A program made the position numbers and the translations under genes. 64,000 nt of DNA, taken from positions 118,630,336 through 118,694,335 of the forward strand of contig NC_039360.1 in NCBI RefSeq assembly GCF_003573695.1. The letters are read 5' to 3'. The notes beneath the pieces are model-generated. The model was not told where the DNA came from and did not search any database. It saw nothing but the letters and a program-made list of their open reading frames with translations. The stretch's first letter is position 1, and each line of letters starts with the position of its first letter. Below, piece after piece: positions 25,408-37,126 of this stretch. This DNA comes from Papaver somniferum. Its lineage: Eukaryota > Streptophyta > Magnoliopsida > Ranunculales > Papaveraceae.

Positions 25408-26806
25408 TTAATTCTTTCATATGTCTGGCTGAAGACGTTAAACTTAGCACTTCTTGGGAGGTAACCCATGCTCATGCAACACGGTAATATCTTTCCTTAA
25501 CTATTTTGCTTCAAATGGTAACAGTTTCTCATTGTTCATGTTTTTAATTTTATCTTTAGAACATTGAGGACAATGTTAGATTTAAGTTTGGGGGTATAGG
25601 AGAAACTTTTTAGTTGCATTATTAAACTCCAAAGCCTAGAAATTTATGCCTATTAAAGATAGCACTATCCAATCTAAGTGGATGGAAGCATCTTGGTTGT
25701 AGGAGTTGAGGAACCAATCTGAGTGGATGAAAACATCTAAATAGAGTCTATTCATAAAAGCACAGAGCTCAGGTGTTAGAAATAACATGGTAATTTCGTC
25801 ATATCTCGTTGAGTCCTTTTCACTTCTGTTTTTACTTTGTTTTCATTTTAAAATATGTTTCTCTAAGTGATTTGGTGGGGCACACGATTCAAGTTGTTAC
25901 CACTGCTAGGGTGAAATAGAGTGATTGAGATAAAATAAAAATAAAAAAAAGACCAGACCAATCAGAATAAATGTTAACACTTGGATAACAATATCTGTGT
26001 GTTCTCCCTGTCTCCGTCGCCTAAACAAGCGTGGAACGCAGGATCCACGGGAATTACTATGTAATCTGCTGACAAGAAGCATGCGTTTGGATCAGCAAGA
26101 TCTAATCATGCTGTTAGTAAAAAGAAGAAAAAAGGAGAAAAAAAATGTTAATGTTCAATAAATCAACCACTGGTTCCCTTGTATATGCCAACTGAGTTGA
26201 TCTAGAATTAGGATCATCGATCACTAGTTCCCTTGTATATGCCAGTTGCATTGATATTAGTCAGGTCAGTATCTCAATCCATTAGGATAGGTTCGTCTTG
26301 GTAGTGGCCTTCAGACAGATATGGGAAACACCGTTCACCTCAGTCAACATCAAAAATCATCTATGTTTTTCTCTATATCCATATTCTTAATCTATCCATG
26401 TGATTTGTTGACTCCGGATATTGATGTCCATAGTGCGACTATCTGAGTAGAGCTCTGTCACTTATATATGAATTTTAGTATGCTTGAGTGCAAACTCGTG
26501 TACAACAATTGGAATACCGTATTAAGGTACTTCCTCCTGTAGTCAATGAGAGTATGCCAATCAAGGAGGTTCTTTAGTGCTATGCCAAGGTTCTGCGTAG
26601 ATAGTTAGGGTCTGGAGTAAAGGTTTTGTGGGTATATCTCTTGTAAACCCTCCCGAGACTATAACTCGGCCACTAGGGCCACCTAGGGGTTTGAAGGCTT
26701 GTTTCACATGCTAAATGCAATCGCGATGCCTGCGACAGTGAATTAGGATTTTATTTTCTATTTAAGATTTGCTCGAGGACTAGCAAATAATAAGTTTGGG
26801 GGTATT
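25408..26806 (+). other. 3' noncoding region of copy A with two polypurine-type tracts
   Basis: It is collinear with 56721-58025 of copy B in inverse orientation. It includes the inverted repeat ACATTGAGGACAATGT at 25561-25576, followed by AAGTTTGGGGGT at 25584-25595, and the LTR-adjacent tract AAGTTTGGGGGTATT at 26792-26806. No ORF of note. Confidence 0.8.
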
Positions 26807-28474
26807 TGATAGACACATTTATGTGTCTGATTTGATCTCAATTATGTACATTATTAGTACTCGATTTTATATTTATTATGGATTTTAATGTCTTTGTAGG
26901 TGCTCATGGAGAAATATGCTTTTGCGGAGAAATTGGCTCTCAAAGTGGAACTTGCACCTCCGGAAGGGAATTGCTAGAGGCATCCCAAAGAAATGATATT
27001 GGCACCCGGACGAAGTGTTAAACACACCCAGGAAAAGTGTTGAAAACACCCCATAGAAATTACTAAAGGAACCCCCATTTTTGATAAGGGGCACATCAGT
27101 TGATAAGGGGTACTCAAACTGCTAAACGCACCCCATCGGTAGATAAGGGGCACCATTTTCTTCCCCATTTTGAAGTCTGGTTTTGGTGGGAAAGTTAAGT
27201 TTCACCTGCGAAGTTTCTTGGCAGGATTTTGGATGAGATTTGGTTGGTGTTTGACGTGGATTAGGATTGCAACTATACTGTTTTATCATAACAGGATTGG
27301 TATATGACTTGAAAACAAGATATGAGTCGAGATTCGATGAAACAGAGCAGGGGATACTCGGGGATTGTTGGTGAGTCTTTTGGCAATATTTTGAAGAGAT
27401 TTAACCAGGTATTTTTACGGGAATGGATTACTTTGGGCCTTACAGGGCTATCACGGGTGTTTTATTCGATTAAACATGGCCCAATTATCGAGTTAAAGCA
27501 ATACAGGGAAAGAACTAGGGTTTATCCAAGATATATATGGAAGTTACGTGACTAAAAAGAGAAGATATTCCCTAAGATTTGATCTTATCGAGTTATAGAG
27601 GGTTGAGAAGGATATTTGACAACTCAGGATGCGAAAAGAGGAAAGAAAACAAAATTATTCTCGTGACTTGGCCGTGAAGAGGAAGAAAAATATTCCGAGA
27701 GATTTGAGGAGTTGTGGTGTATAAGGTGTTCGTTAGAGTACCAGAGAGGTGGTCGAGATTTTGGGGTGAAGGCAGAGTCGAAAGAACGAAGATTCAGAGC
27801 TACAGTAATTATAGTTGCTGTTGCTGCAGTTATCAAGAACACGAAGAACATTGGACCAACATAAACAGTCGCAGATTCTTCTACACTATAAATCTGTCGT
27901 TCTTCTTTTGTCTTATAAAATTGTAACAATGACTTCTGTAACGACTGTTAAATGTTGCAGAATCTCTGTATTATTATTCCTCTTCAATAAAAACACCTTT
28001 TGAGCCATGTTTCTATCTTATGAGTGTGTTTTGAGCATGATGAGCTAAACCCCAACACGGGGACAATGGAAGAATCCTTATTTCACAATCGTTTGGTAAC
28101 TATAATCGATTCTCTATGACTTTTGCATTGATTTAAGTGATTTATGATTTTTATTAATTATTTGTGATTTCGTTTGATGGTGTATGCTTAGACATAGAGC
28201 TTTTGATGCACCATGCTTGTGATTTACAATTAATATTTTACAAAAATCTATTTTTGGAAAAGGAAAGAGTCAACAAAAGAGCTAGAATTGTTATGAATCA
28301 TATATGAACCAAGTGAATGTGATTAATGGTGAAATCCTAAGTCCTAGTTTCTCCCGATATTTGTGACAACCTTGTGAATATATTTTTAGTATTTTTATTC
28401 TTAATTCTTAAATCAAACCTTTACAAGCCCGAGTTGAACGAACATCTTTCTTACCACTATCTAAAATTACATCA
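26807..28474 (+). repeat. 3' LTR of copy A, 1668 bp
   Basis: It directly follows the polypurine tract, starts TGATAGACACATTTATGTG and ends TTACATCA, then CATAT. It aligns along its length with the 1684-bp LTR of copy B, including GATAAGGGG-type motifs and GAGCTAAACCC near 28040. No matching 5' LTR is found upstream. Confidence 0.8.
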
Positions 28475-28479
28475 CATAT

Positions 28480-30690
28480 CATACCAATAGTAACGAATTG
28501 TTTGGGTACCATAAATTTGATGGCCAAGAAAAGGTATTGAAGGCTTAACCGTGCAAGTGGAATGACGAAACCCTAGAAATTGGATTACATAGTGTCTCCA
28601 GTTCATAAAAAAAAAAACCAATAGACGATGCAGCGAAGAAGGTTCTGGATAGTTAGGGTTTACAAATAAAATTGATTTAAATTGATATCCAAGCAATATT
28701 GAAACACTCATGACATTGAATTCGAAGAATAATGCAGTATTGCAGTTTTGACTGAAAACAAATGAGGCTAACGATAATAAAATTAGGGATGGTGTAAGTA
28801 TGATTGGAGCGTTTCACATGTCGTCCTTTAGAGGTCCAAACTGAAGACATCCGTCCAACGTGGAAAACGCGAGAGAAGAGAGTAAATACATATTAGTAGC
28901 TCAATATCGACCATCCCTTATGTCCCAAAATATAAATTTGTAGATAGTTGAATCGTGGCCATCCTTAATCTGATTTGGACACATACTATGGAAGATAATG
29001 TGTTGTTTACCCTAAAACACACAAATCTAAACATCAAAGAAAAAAAAACAACTAAGAGAAATTACCATGATATTTATAAGCTTCAGGATATTTCATCGCC
29101 TTAATAAAATGACTATCGTGCCCTTCTCAGAAACTTCTGGATTGCATTTCATTGCATTGTATTTCCTCCTTTTGATATGATTTTAGATTTAATGAATTTC
29201 ACTGATGATTTTCTACAAAAAAAAAAAAAAACCTCAAAAATTAATCAAAATACGTAACCCACATTCAAATCAACAAATCAAAAAAATAATAAAACCCCAT
29301 AAATAATCAAGATTCAAAGATCAAAATTTTACAATACAAACTAAAAAACACCAACCATGTTCCGGTTTCGTGGTTCCAAATTGGGAAAAAGAAACTCATC
29401 TTGCATAAATGGATCTACAGTACAACTTGACACAAATAAAACCATGGAAATTATAAGAACATGAAAGAAACGGCAAAGTTAAAATCCTTCCTTCTGATGG
29501 AGGAAAGATTTTGAAGACATAAGAGGATGATTACTCTTCGTACATACCAACAGTAGCGAATTGTTTGTGTACCATAAATTTGATGGCCAAGAAAAGGGAT
29601 TGAAGGCCTAACCGTGCGAGTGGAATGACTAAATCCTAGAAATTGGATTACGTAGAGTCTCCAAGTTCAGAAAAAAAAAAGAATAGACGATGCAGGGAAT
29701 AAGGTTATTGGTAGTTAGGGTTTATAAATAAAATTGATTTAAATTGATAGCCAAGCAACATTGAAACGCTCCTGACATTAAATTTGAAGAATAATCCGGT
29801 ATTGCAGTTTTGACTGAAAATAAATAAGGCGAACGATGATACGATTAGGGCTAGTGTAAGTGTGATTGGAGCATTACACATGTGTTGCGATCTCAACCGT
29901 CCTTTATAGGTCCAAACTATAGACCTCCGTCTAACATGTAAAATGCGAGAGAAGAGAGTAAATACGTATTAGTAGCTCAACCTCGACCATCCTTGATGTC
30001 CCTAAATATAAATTTATATATAGTTGAATTGTGGCCATCCTTAATCGGATTTGGACACATACTATGGCAGATAATGTGTTGTTTACCGTAAAACACACAA
30101 ATCTAAATATCAAAAACAAACAAAAAAAAACTAAAAGAAATTACCATGATATTTATAAGCTTCGGGCTACTTCAGTGTCCTTCTCAGAAACTTCTGGATT
30201 ACATTTCATTGATTTGTATTTCCTCCTTTTGATATGGATTTTAGATCTATTGAATTTCACTGATGATTACATAGAGTCTCCAAGTTCAGACGAAAAAAAA
30301 GAACAGACGATACAAGAAAGTAGGTTATGGATTGTTAGGGTTTATAAATACAGTTGATATAAATTGATAGCCAAGCGACATTGAAACACTTCTGACATTG
30401 AATTCGAAGAAAATTGCAGTATTGCAGTTTTAACTGAAAATAAATGAAGCGAACGATGATAAGATTAGGGTTGGTGTAAGTGCGATTGGAGCGTTACAAA
30501 TGTGTTGCGATCTCAACCGTCCTTTATAGGTCCAAACTGTAGAGCTCCGTCCACCATGTAAAACACGAACGAAGAGAGTAAATACATATTAGTAGCTCAA
30601 TCTCGATTATCCTTTATGTCACAAAATATAAATCTGTACATAGTTGAATCGTGGTCATCCTTTATATATCCAAACTGTAGATCTTCGTCC
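28480..30690. repeat. Tandemly repeated block, two long copies and one partial copy
   Basis: Copy 1 spans about 28480-29217, copy 2 about 29543-30262, and a partial copy 3 about 30268-30690. Shared landmarks are ATAAATTTGATGGCCAAG (copies 1 and 2), GTTAGGGTTTA and TGAAAC(A/G)CTC/TTCTGACAT. Copy 3 starts abruptly at ACATAGAGTCTCCAAG. The spacer 29218-29542 is A-rich. I see no gene. Confidence 0.8.
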
Positions 30691-30879
30691 ATATGGAAAA
30701 CACCATTGTTCCTTATAATATATATTGTCTACAAGTTGATAATACGGGAAGAGCTGAGTCTGTTAATTGGGCCGACCGAGCCCGAAGGGAGGGAGTCCCT
30801 TTTATGACCACTTTTTTGTTAAATGTAGAGTAACACAAATGTGCAATTTGATAAAAATATTGGATTTGGTGAAGCTTTT

Positions 30880-31660
30880 TTTGGTGAAGCCTAGAGATGC
30901 ACATGGGTCGGTTGGTTCGGGTTTCACCTAAAACCACCTACTAACCCGCTAGTACCTCGGTTTTACAATTTAAAACCAAAACCGCACGACCTATTTTCGT
31001 TTCGGGTTTAACCCGCCCACTACGGGTCGGTCGGTTTTGAGTTTAAACCCGCGTTAATCTGGTTCACCTGTAACGTTTATATTTTAGTATTACCTACCAG
31101 TTTTTCACCCGTAATATGTCTATGTTTGTACTTGCCATATATGTTTAATAATCATTCATACACCCACCCACATATTTAAAGTCAAACATACTTTATTTAA
31201 TTTCTAATTACTTAAACAAGCCAAACCACAATCATAAGTCTTCAAAGTTCCATACTAACAACAATACATCGAATAAAAAAAAGGTTAAACAATCAATACT
31301 ATCAGTTTTTACGTGCGGGTTCGATCAGTTTTAACATCAAACCATAAACCAATCCATTTATATCGGGTTTTTAGATTCATAACCATATACCAATCCACTA
31401 CGCGCGGGTTCAGTTAAAAAAAACCACGGTGTCATCGGGTGTGGCCGGGTCACTGGAACCTTTTCACATAATTCCTTATGTGTCCTATTTTTTGGGGGGT
31501 ATAACTGGCAAGCAATCTAGAATATAACATATCTAAAAATTCGTGCCTTGGAATTTTACAAATTTTATCTCGTTGGAAAGATTTTAAAGAGATCTATATA
31601 ATGAATACAAACAACAATATCAAATTTAGAGTTTTTACGAAAAATACGAAGGTGTTTATC
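30880..31660. other. Repeat-like noncoding DNA with GGGTCGGTCGG motifs
   Basis: Words such as GGGTCGGTTGG, CGGGTTTCACC and CGGGTTTAACCCG cluster at 30900-31080 and again near 31310-31450, as in the ends of hAT-type nonautonomous elements. Termini and target duplication were not resolved. 31480-32080 is AT-rich with nothing recognised. Confidence 0.3.
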
Positions 31661-32169
31661 CTTTTAGGCACAATTTTGGAAAATTGAATGCACAACCATT
31701 ATGCAAACCACCACAAAGGATGCATAAAACATTATGCAGCCATATTTCGATTTATGCATCAAATAATTTTTCGTTGCAACTAATAAAAGGATGTACTCCA
31801 TCCGTTTTAGGAAAAATGATACTTTTACTTTATGCACACATTTTTTTACAGTCCAATTGCAGCGGTGTTTCATTTTTATTTCGTCGGCCCTTCCCACCGT
31901 GGCAACGGTGTTCTAGAATATTGTATACATGCATCTTACCGGAAAAGCAAAACAATTTATTTTATTACAATCTCTTGAGATATGAAAATCTAAGCAACTT
32001 TTATTAATTTTATACTGTATTTTAAGCATAAAAAGATTCCATTTAATTTGTATTAATCCTCATCTGCTCAGAATGAAAAATTCAAATGTTAGATGCGTGT
32101 TGGATTGGGTGTGTATATCGCTATAACCCAACCAATCCGGTCATCCTCACCCTTCACCATATCAGGAGA

Positions 32170-32868
32170 TATGCTAAGTCTTATAGGCTAGATTTGAGTT
32201 CTAGATTAGACAAAAAGCGTTGTGTATTCTTCTCTAAGCGTTCTCTATTCTTCTCTTCTACTTCTCTCTCCGATATATCTCGAATGCCAACTAGTAGTGA
32301 GATAGTTTCGTTGAATGGTTACTCGCAGAAAAAAAAATCAACTTTTCGTTGTTTGGTTGAGCGTCGAGTGGAATATTCCACGGTATCTGCGATGTTACAT
32401 TCAACGGAAAGTAAAAAAAATATTTACGCTGAATGATTCATCGTAGCCTCGCTGCTTTGTTCTACGACTAGTATGCCATAATAGAATTCCGTAAGTCATA
32501 GGGGGTTATTCTAGCTGACGTGGAATTCCAATCTAGATGCTAGATTGGAAGGTCATAAGACTAAGTCTTATGGGTTAGATTTGGCTTCTAGATTAGACAC
32601 AAAGCGTTGCAATTTCTTCTCAAAGCGTTGCCTAGTTTTCAACACTAATTGTCTCTCCAGATATATCTCGAATGCCACCTAGTAGCGAGATAGTTTCGGT
32701 ATTTCATTCAGCATAACCAAAATTCTACTTTTCGTGAAATGGTTCCTCGAAATTGTTTTATTTTTTGATCCGACGGGTCAGATGGTTGCGCTGTTCCATT
32801 CAATGCGATAAAAATCTACTTTTTGCGGAATAGCTCAACACATCCAGATGCCATAAGACGAAGCCTTA
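32170..32868. mobile_element. Two adjacent MITE-like copies sharing a TAAGTCTTAT terminus
   Basis: Both units (about 32174-32561 and 32562-32862) share CTAGATTAGACA, GATATATCTCGAATGCCA and GTGAGATAGTTTCG-type stretches. They end in CATAAGAC, inverse to their start GTCTTAT. The GTCTTATGG terminus is also seen in the MITE at 5549. Exact borders are uncertain. Confidence 0.5.
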
Positions 32869-33370
32869 GAGCGTCCACAATGGACGATCAAACCTATAAC
32901 TATGATCCAGAGACGAGACACAGCGGGACGGAGTAAAGACTAAAATCCGGACCAAAACCAAATTCCAGACTATATTTGGTCTGGGACCAAGACCAAAACT
33001 ATATATAGTCGAGCGAACGTATAATGTTCGTTTGTCACCAGGCGGGTATATAATGTGATCCTGTTGATGAGGCGTGCATATAATGTGATCCTGGTGATGG
33101 GGCGGGCATATAATGTGATCCTCATGAGGCGTACATATAAAGTTCGCCTGATGGCTGATGGGGCGTGCATATAATGTGATCCTGTGATGGGGCGGGGATA
33201 TAATGTGATCCTGGTGATGGGGCGGACATATAATATGATCCTGGTGTATACTTTTTCCTAGCGACCAAATTTACTCTTCCACCCTAGTATAACACCACGG
33301 ACTAAACTTAAATTTGGTCGTTTTTTTTGGTCTTTAGTCTTTGGTTATGATCGCACCACTGCAGTTGCTC
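32869..33370. mobile_element. MITE with TTA target duplication, 502 bp
   Basis: It begins GAGCGTCCACAATGG and ends CCACTGCAGTTGCTC, imperfect inverse ends, flanked by TTA at 32866-32868 and 33371-33373. It lies about 180 bp upstream of the PAC2 start codon and carries an internal minisatellite. Confidence 0.75.
33040..33245. repeat. Minisatellite of about 30 bp inside the upstream MITE
   Basis: About seven degenerate units of CATATAATGTGATCCTGGTG with a GGGGCGG connector. It lies some 300-500 bp upstream of the PAC2 ATG. Confidence 0.85.
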
Positions 33371-33547
33371 TTAGGACCCCTAAATATGTCACTATGAGTC
33401 CACACGGGCCACACCTAATGTGAGCACAGGCTTGGACCCATCGTATATGCATCCTGCCTCTCATGGTTTGCGCCAAAAGGAAATATAAGGCAATCAACTC
33501 TCACTGCAAATCCATCTACACGCCAGTCTCAAATCTCTCAGGGAACC

Positions 33548-35608
33548 ATGGAATTTATTCTTGAACAGGGAAAACAGCTACATGCAAACTGCACTACACT
33601 GATTCTGGTAATCTCGAATCCATAAACTGCAGTGTATCTATTCCTCCCTCTTTTTTAGGGTTTTAGATGGTACTTAGGGTTTTAATTGGATCAAATTATT
33701 ACGAAGACTTAGTTTTTTTCTTTTTCTTTCATGTAATGAATTGTGTTTGTTGCTTGATTGTCACAGCCCGCATTGTCAATTGGGAACGTTGGGCAACTCT
33801 CCATCGATTTATTGATCTCATCTTTAAAAGCAGAAAAAATTGGTTACCTAGATGAACCTTCGATTCTTCCATGTGTTGGAAATGACGCTTATGGGGTTGG
33901 TCCCGAAGGAGTTCTTGCTTTACCACTTGAAGGTAAATTTTTAGCCATTTAGGGGTGATTTAACTTTACATAAAAACATGGATGTTTTTCACATGACTAT
34001 TACTTGTTTTTGATTGATGATTTTGGTTTTTGTGGGCTTGTAGCATACGATTCTTGTTCTGAATCGTTGAGTCTTATACAGCAAAGATCAGCAGTTGTTC
34101 AGGTATTTTCGACTTCGATCAAAAGTTTTTGTATTCATTTGTTTGTAGCACTTAACAACTACTCCCTCCGTTTCAAAACAAAAGGCACAAACCTGCCTAT
34201 TATTTTGAAACGGAGGTAGTAGATATTGGGAATCAGTAAATACCTGAAGTAATATGCATTTCAAGTATTATGTTCATATAATTACTTGCAAAGGTGTAAT
34301 GAGAGGTCTCGTTTGAAATACCAGGGAATGATGACCGAGTTTGCAAAGAATTTGGCGAACTTTGCAGTTGCAAGTGGAAAGAAGCACGTTGTTGTTCTCT
34401 CCAGCTTAGATTCTGGACGAAGGCAAAAAATTGATTTGTCAAGGTAAGCAGTAGTTTTTGTTGTGATGTTTACGCGTCATGATTTGTCTTTCTAATGGCT
34501 CTTATATCTTTATCTTAGTAATATGCAGATATATTACCTTTCAAGTACCAATATAGATGGAACAGATAGTGACTGTGAGAAGTTAGGGTGGAAAAGACTC
34601 CAAGAGTATGATCCTGCCCAGAGACGTTGGAAGTATCTCAGTGCTTTAGCTGATGGAGTTTCTATGCAAGAAGAAAGTTCATCTTTTGAGGAGGAGGATG
34701 TTCTTGATGAAGATTACTATCCGAGTTTGCCTTTTGCTGCTCTCTTTTCTTGTTGCAAGGTACCCTCTCTGGCCTTGAAATTGAATAATAACATATAGCA
34801 TTATAATACAACTCGTGATATTGTAGTATGTTGTTCCTATAACTGCATGAAATTTCTTTTGTTTCCATTAGTCCGTTACAGTTTTAAGGCAAGAACAAGT
34901 GATCGGTGCCCTGTCGATATAGCATTCGACACTTGAAAATTTTGAATTAACTAGACATGTATCTTTCATTACAGATCTATGCATCACTGTTTGGCATTTC
35001 ATCTCATTGTTATGTATGCTTGTTCCAGCACTGGCTTTTCCATCTTCCCGATTTCAAATACAAATTTTGTTGAGGCATTTATCTTGATTTCCTTTTTACG
35101 GACTCAAAATTGGATCGTTTTAGTCACCTTCCCATATTCCTATCTGTGCCTTGCCTCCACACTAATCTGTACTTTCTGAGACTAATGAGACTGGGTTTTG
35201 GCATCAGGCAAAAGGTTTGAAGGTGACTTGCATATTTTTCTACTGCTCAGAAGGAGACAACATACCAGACTCTTTCCTTTTGGCAGAGGCTTCATGTAAG
35301 CTCCTGGGGAAGAACCCGTACAAGTCCAACGGTGAGATTTCTTTTTATCTTAATTTTCCAGACCTTACTGTCTTTAGTCTTTTGGTTATTGATTAGGCTA
35401 CATCTGTCCTGTAAGGGTGACAAATGATACAAAGTCAAAGAAATTAGTAACAATTGATGTCCTTGTAATTCCATTAAAACGTTCGATTTCCTGAATCCTG
35501 ATATTGATGGTAAATTTTAAATATTCAGGTAATGGTGAAAATGGATGGGTTATTCCGTACTCATGGAGGACAATGTATGGGCCTCCACCAGACATGTCAC
35601 TCTTTTAA
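33548..35608 (+). CDS. PAC2: Proteasome assembly chaperone 2 (PAC2), seven exons
   Basis: PAC2 pairs with PAC1 and guides assembly of the alpha ring of the 20S proteasome in cytosol and nucleus. Exons are 33548-33607, 33767-33932, 34044-34102, 34325-34443, 34519-34759, 35208-35331 and 35529-35608, all GT-AG and in phase, giving 282 residues, close to the plant family length. The N-terminus MEFILEQGKQL is followed by TLILPALSIGNVGQLSIDLL, the family hallmark, then GYLDEPSILPCVGNDAYG. The middle has an acidic stretch (EEEDVLDEDYYPSLPFAALF) and the end WRTMYGPPPDMSLF. The start lies in AACCATGG. No disabling change was seen. Identification is from memory of the family, not from a search. Confidence 0.9.
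34160..34220. mobile_element. Minimal Stowaway remnant in PAC2 intron 3
   Basis: TACTCCCTCCGTTTCAAAAC is followed within 35 bp by its inverse TTTTGAAACGGAGGTAGTA. Little more than the two termini remains. It lies wholly in the intron 34103-34324. Confidence 0.75.
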
Positions 35609-37120
35609 TTTGTTGGTCTTGATATTCTAAAAAGGTAAGCTTCCATGCAAATGCAACAAGGATATTTTTTTTCCTTAGTTTCTTTTCCCTACTGTAAGGC
35701 GTGGTATTTGTTGCTAAACTCCATGTCAACATCAGGCTTTTGTGTTTAAACAGATAGAAGGCGGACAAATTAGAGAGATATAGAAGGAACCATGAAAAGT
35801 AGCTAGTGAGCATTTAAGTGATGTAAAATTGAAATTTCTGAAATGAAAAGTGGACTTAGATAGTCTCTTCTACTTACGTTAAAATCCAATTTATTTTGAA
35901 GGTGTGGTGCATGCATATGTAGTTGCAAGTTACTTGTTCACATAAAGCATAAAAATATGGTCTGTGACATTTGTTATGGCGCGTGTTATGTTTGTTTCAG
36001 TTTTCTCTGTTAACACCTAGCATCAGTGTATTAATTTCTACTCTCCTTCGTAAATCCTCTGCTACCTAAATGTGGATGTAATGTGATCTCCAGAGTCATT
36101 CTGCATGCCAGAGAAATGGGAAAAATTGCTGAAACAAGAAACGTTCTTGCATCAGTTGTCAGTTTATTGGGGAAGATTTTTATAAATTAGTTGTCATCTG
36201 TTTTCCTGCATAAATTTTGTTGGGGAAACAGATTCTCATATCTGCGTATAGAGTGTTTAGATCGATTTTGGTTACATATTCAGATACTATGATGGATACA
36301 TTGGATGCCAGGAAAGGGGTTCAAACTCCACGGTGAAGGAAATTTCTTAATTATGCTCTTTTCCAGAAGTCTTGCAGTCTTTGCAGTGGGTATAATGATG
36401 GAAACTAAAAGACAGATTAGGTAAGAGAGGAAGAAAGTGTCTTCATTCCTGGTGTAGGATGTCTTATTGTCTTTGGTCAATGATTGTCACAGGAATAGGC
36501 ACCTAATAGAAAAATAAAAAATAGATAAAACACAAAACACGGAATTAATTTAGTGACGTCCTTAAGCATTCATATATATATCATGGTCTGTTGTTGTAGT
36601 GTTTCCATTTATATCTTAGTCTGTTGTTGTAGTGTTTCCATTTCTTTGGCTTATGTTGTCATTATCAGTGTTGATATTTTGTGGTTCCATATTTTAACTT
36701 GGAAGGAATCCATTGAAAACCTGAGGCTGAAGATAGTGAAGTACCTCTGTGAGTCCACCACCCCTGAGATTTGATAAGTCAAAGGTGCATTTGTTCAAAG
36801 CACGGGAGAGTTGTTCCCTTGCAGTGTTATGTTAATGGAGTCTGCACTGTATGGAAGCAGGAATGGGATCATTTTGGTAGAGGTGAAAACGTAGATATAT
36901 CCGATAACTGAAAGAAGGAAAATAATAGTTTGCAACTATTACAAAGAAGTATAGAAAGACAACTAGTTCACCCCAGCCAATAAAACTGACTTTATTGTGG
37001 ATCCATGTCACCTTTTCAGTGTTGTATTGTATCCCGTTTGGCCTGTAATCATCGACTTGTCTCTATGTGGGCTTTGCTGTATTTTTGTTTTTCATGTGTG
37101 GATCCTCTGACCATCCATTT
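35609..37120. other. Intergenic DNA downstream of PAC2
   Basis: AT-rich sequence including the PAC2 3' UTR. I see no coding segment of recognisable type, no RNA gene and no clear transposon terminus. Confidence 0.5.
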
Positions 37121-37126
37121 ACAAGG

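Larger units (their letters stand above)
12809..28474 (+). mobile_element. LTR retrotransposon copy A (Athila/Tat-like, non-autonomous, 5'-truncated) with nested insertions
   Basis: It is recognised by the same 3' ORF, 3' noncoding region, polypurine tract and LTR as copy B at 55037-64000. Its own LTR begins TGATAGACACATT at 26807 and ends ATTACATCA at 28474. The 5' LTR, gag start and protease are absent; the element begins abruptly near 12809. A LINE and two solo LTRs are inserted in it. No reverse transcriptase or integrase of its own is visible. It is older than copy B, judging by stops and nesting. Confidence 0.75.
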
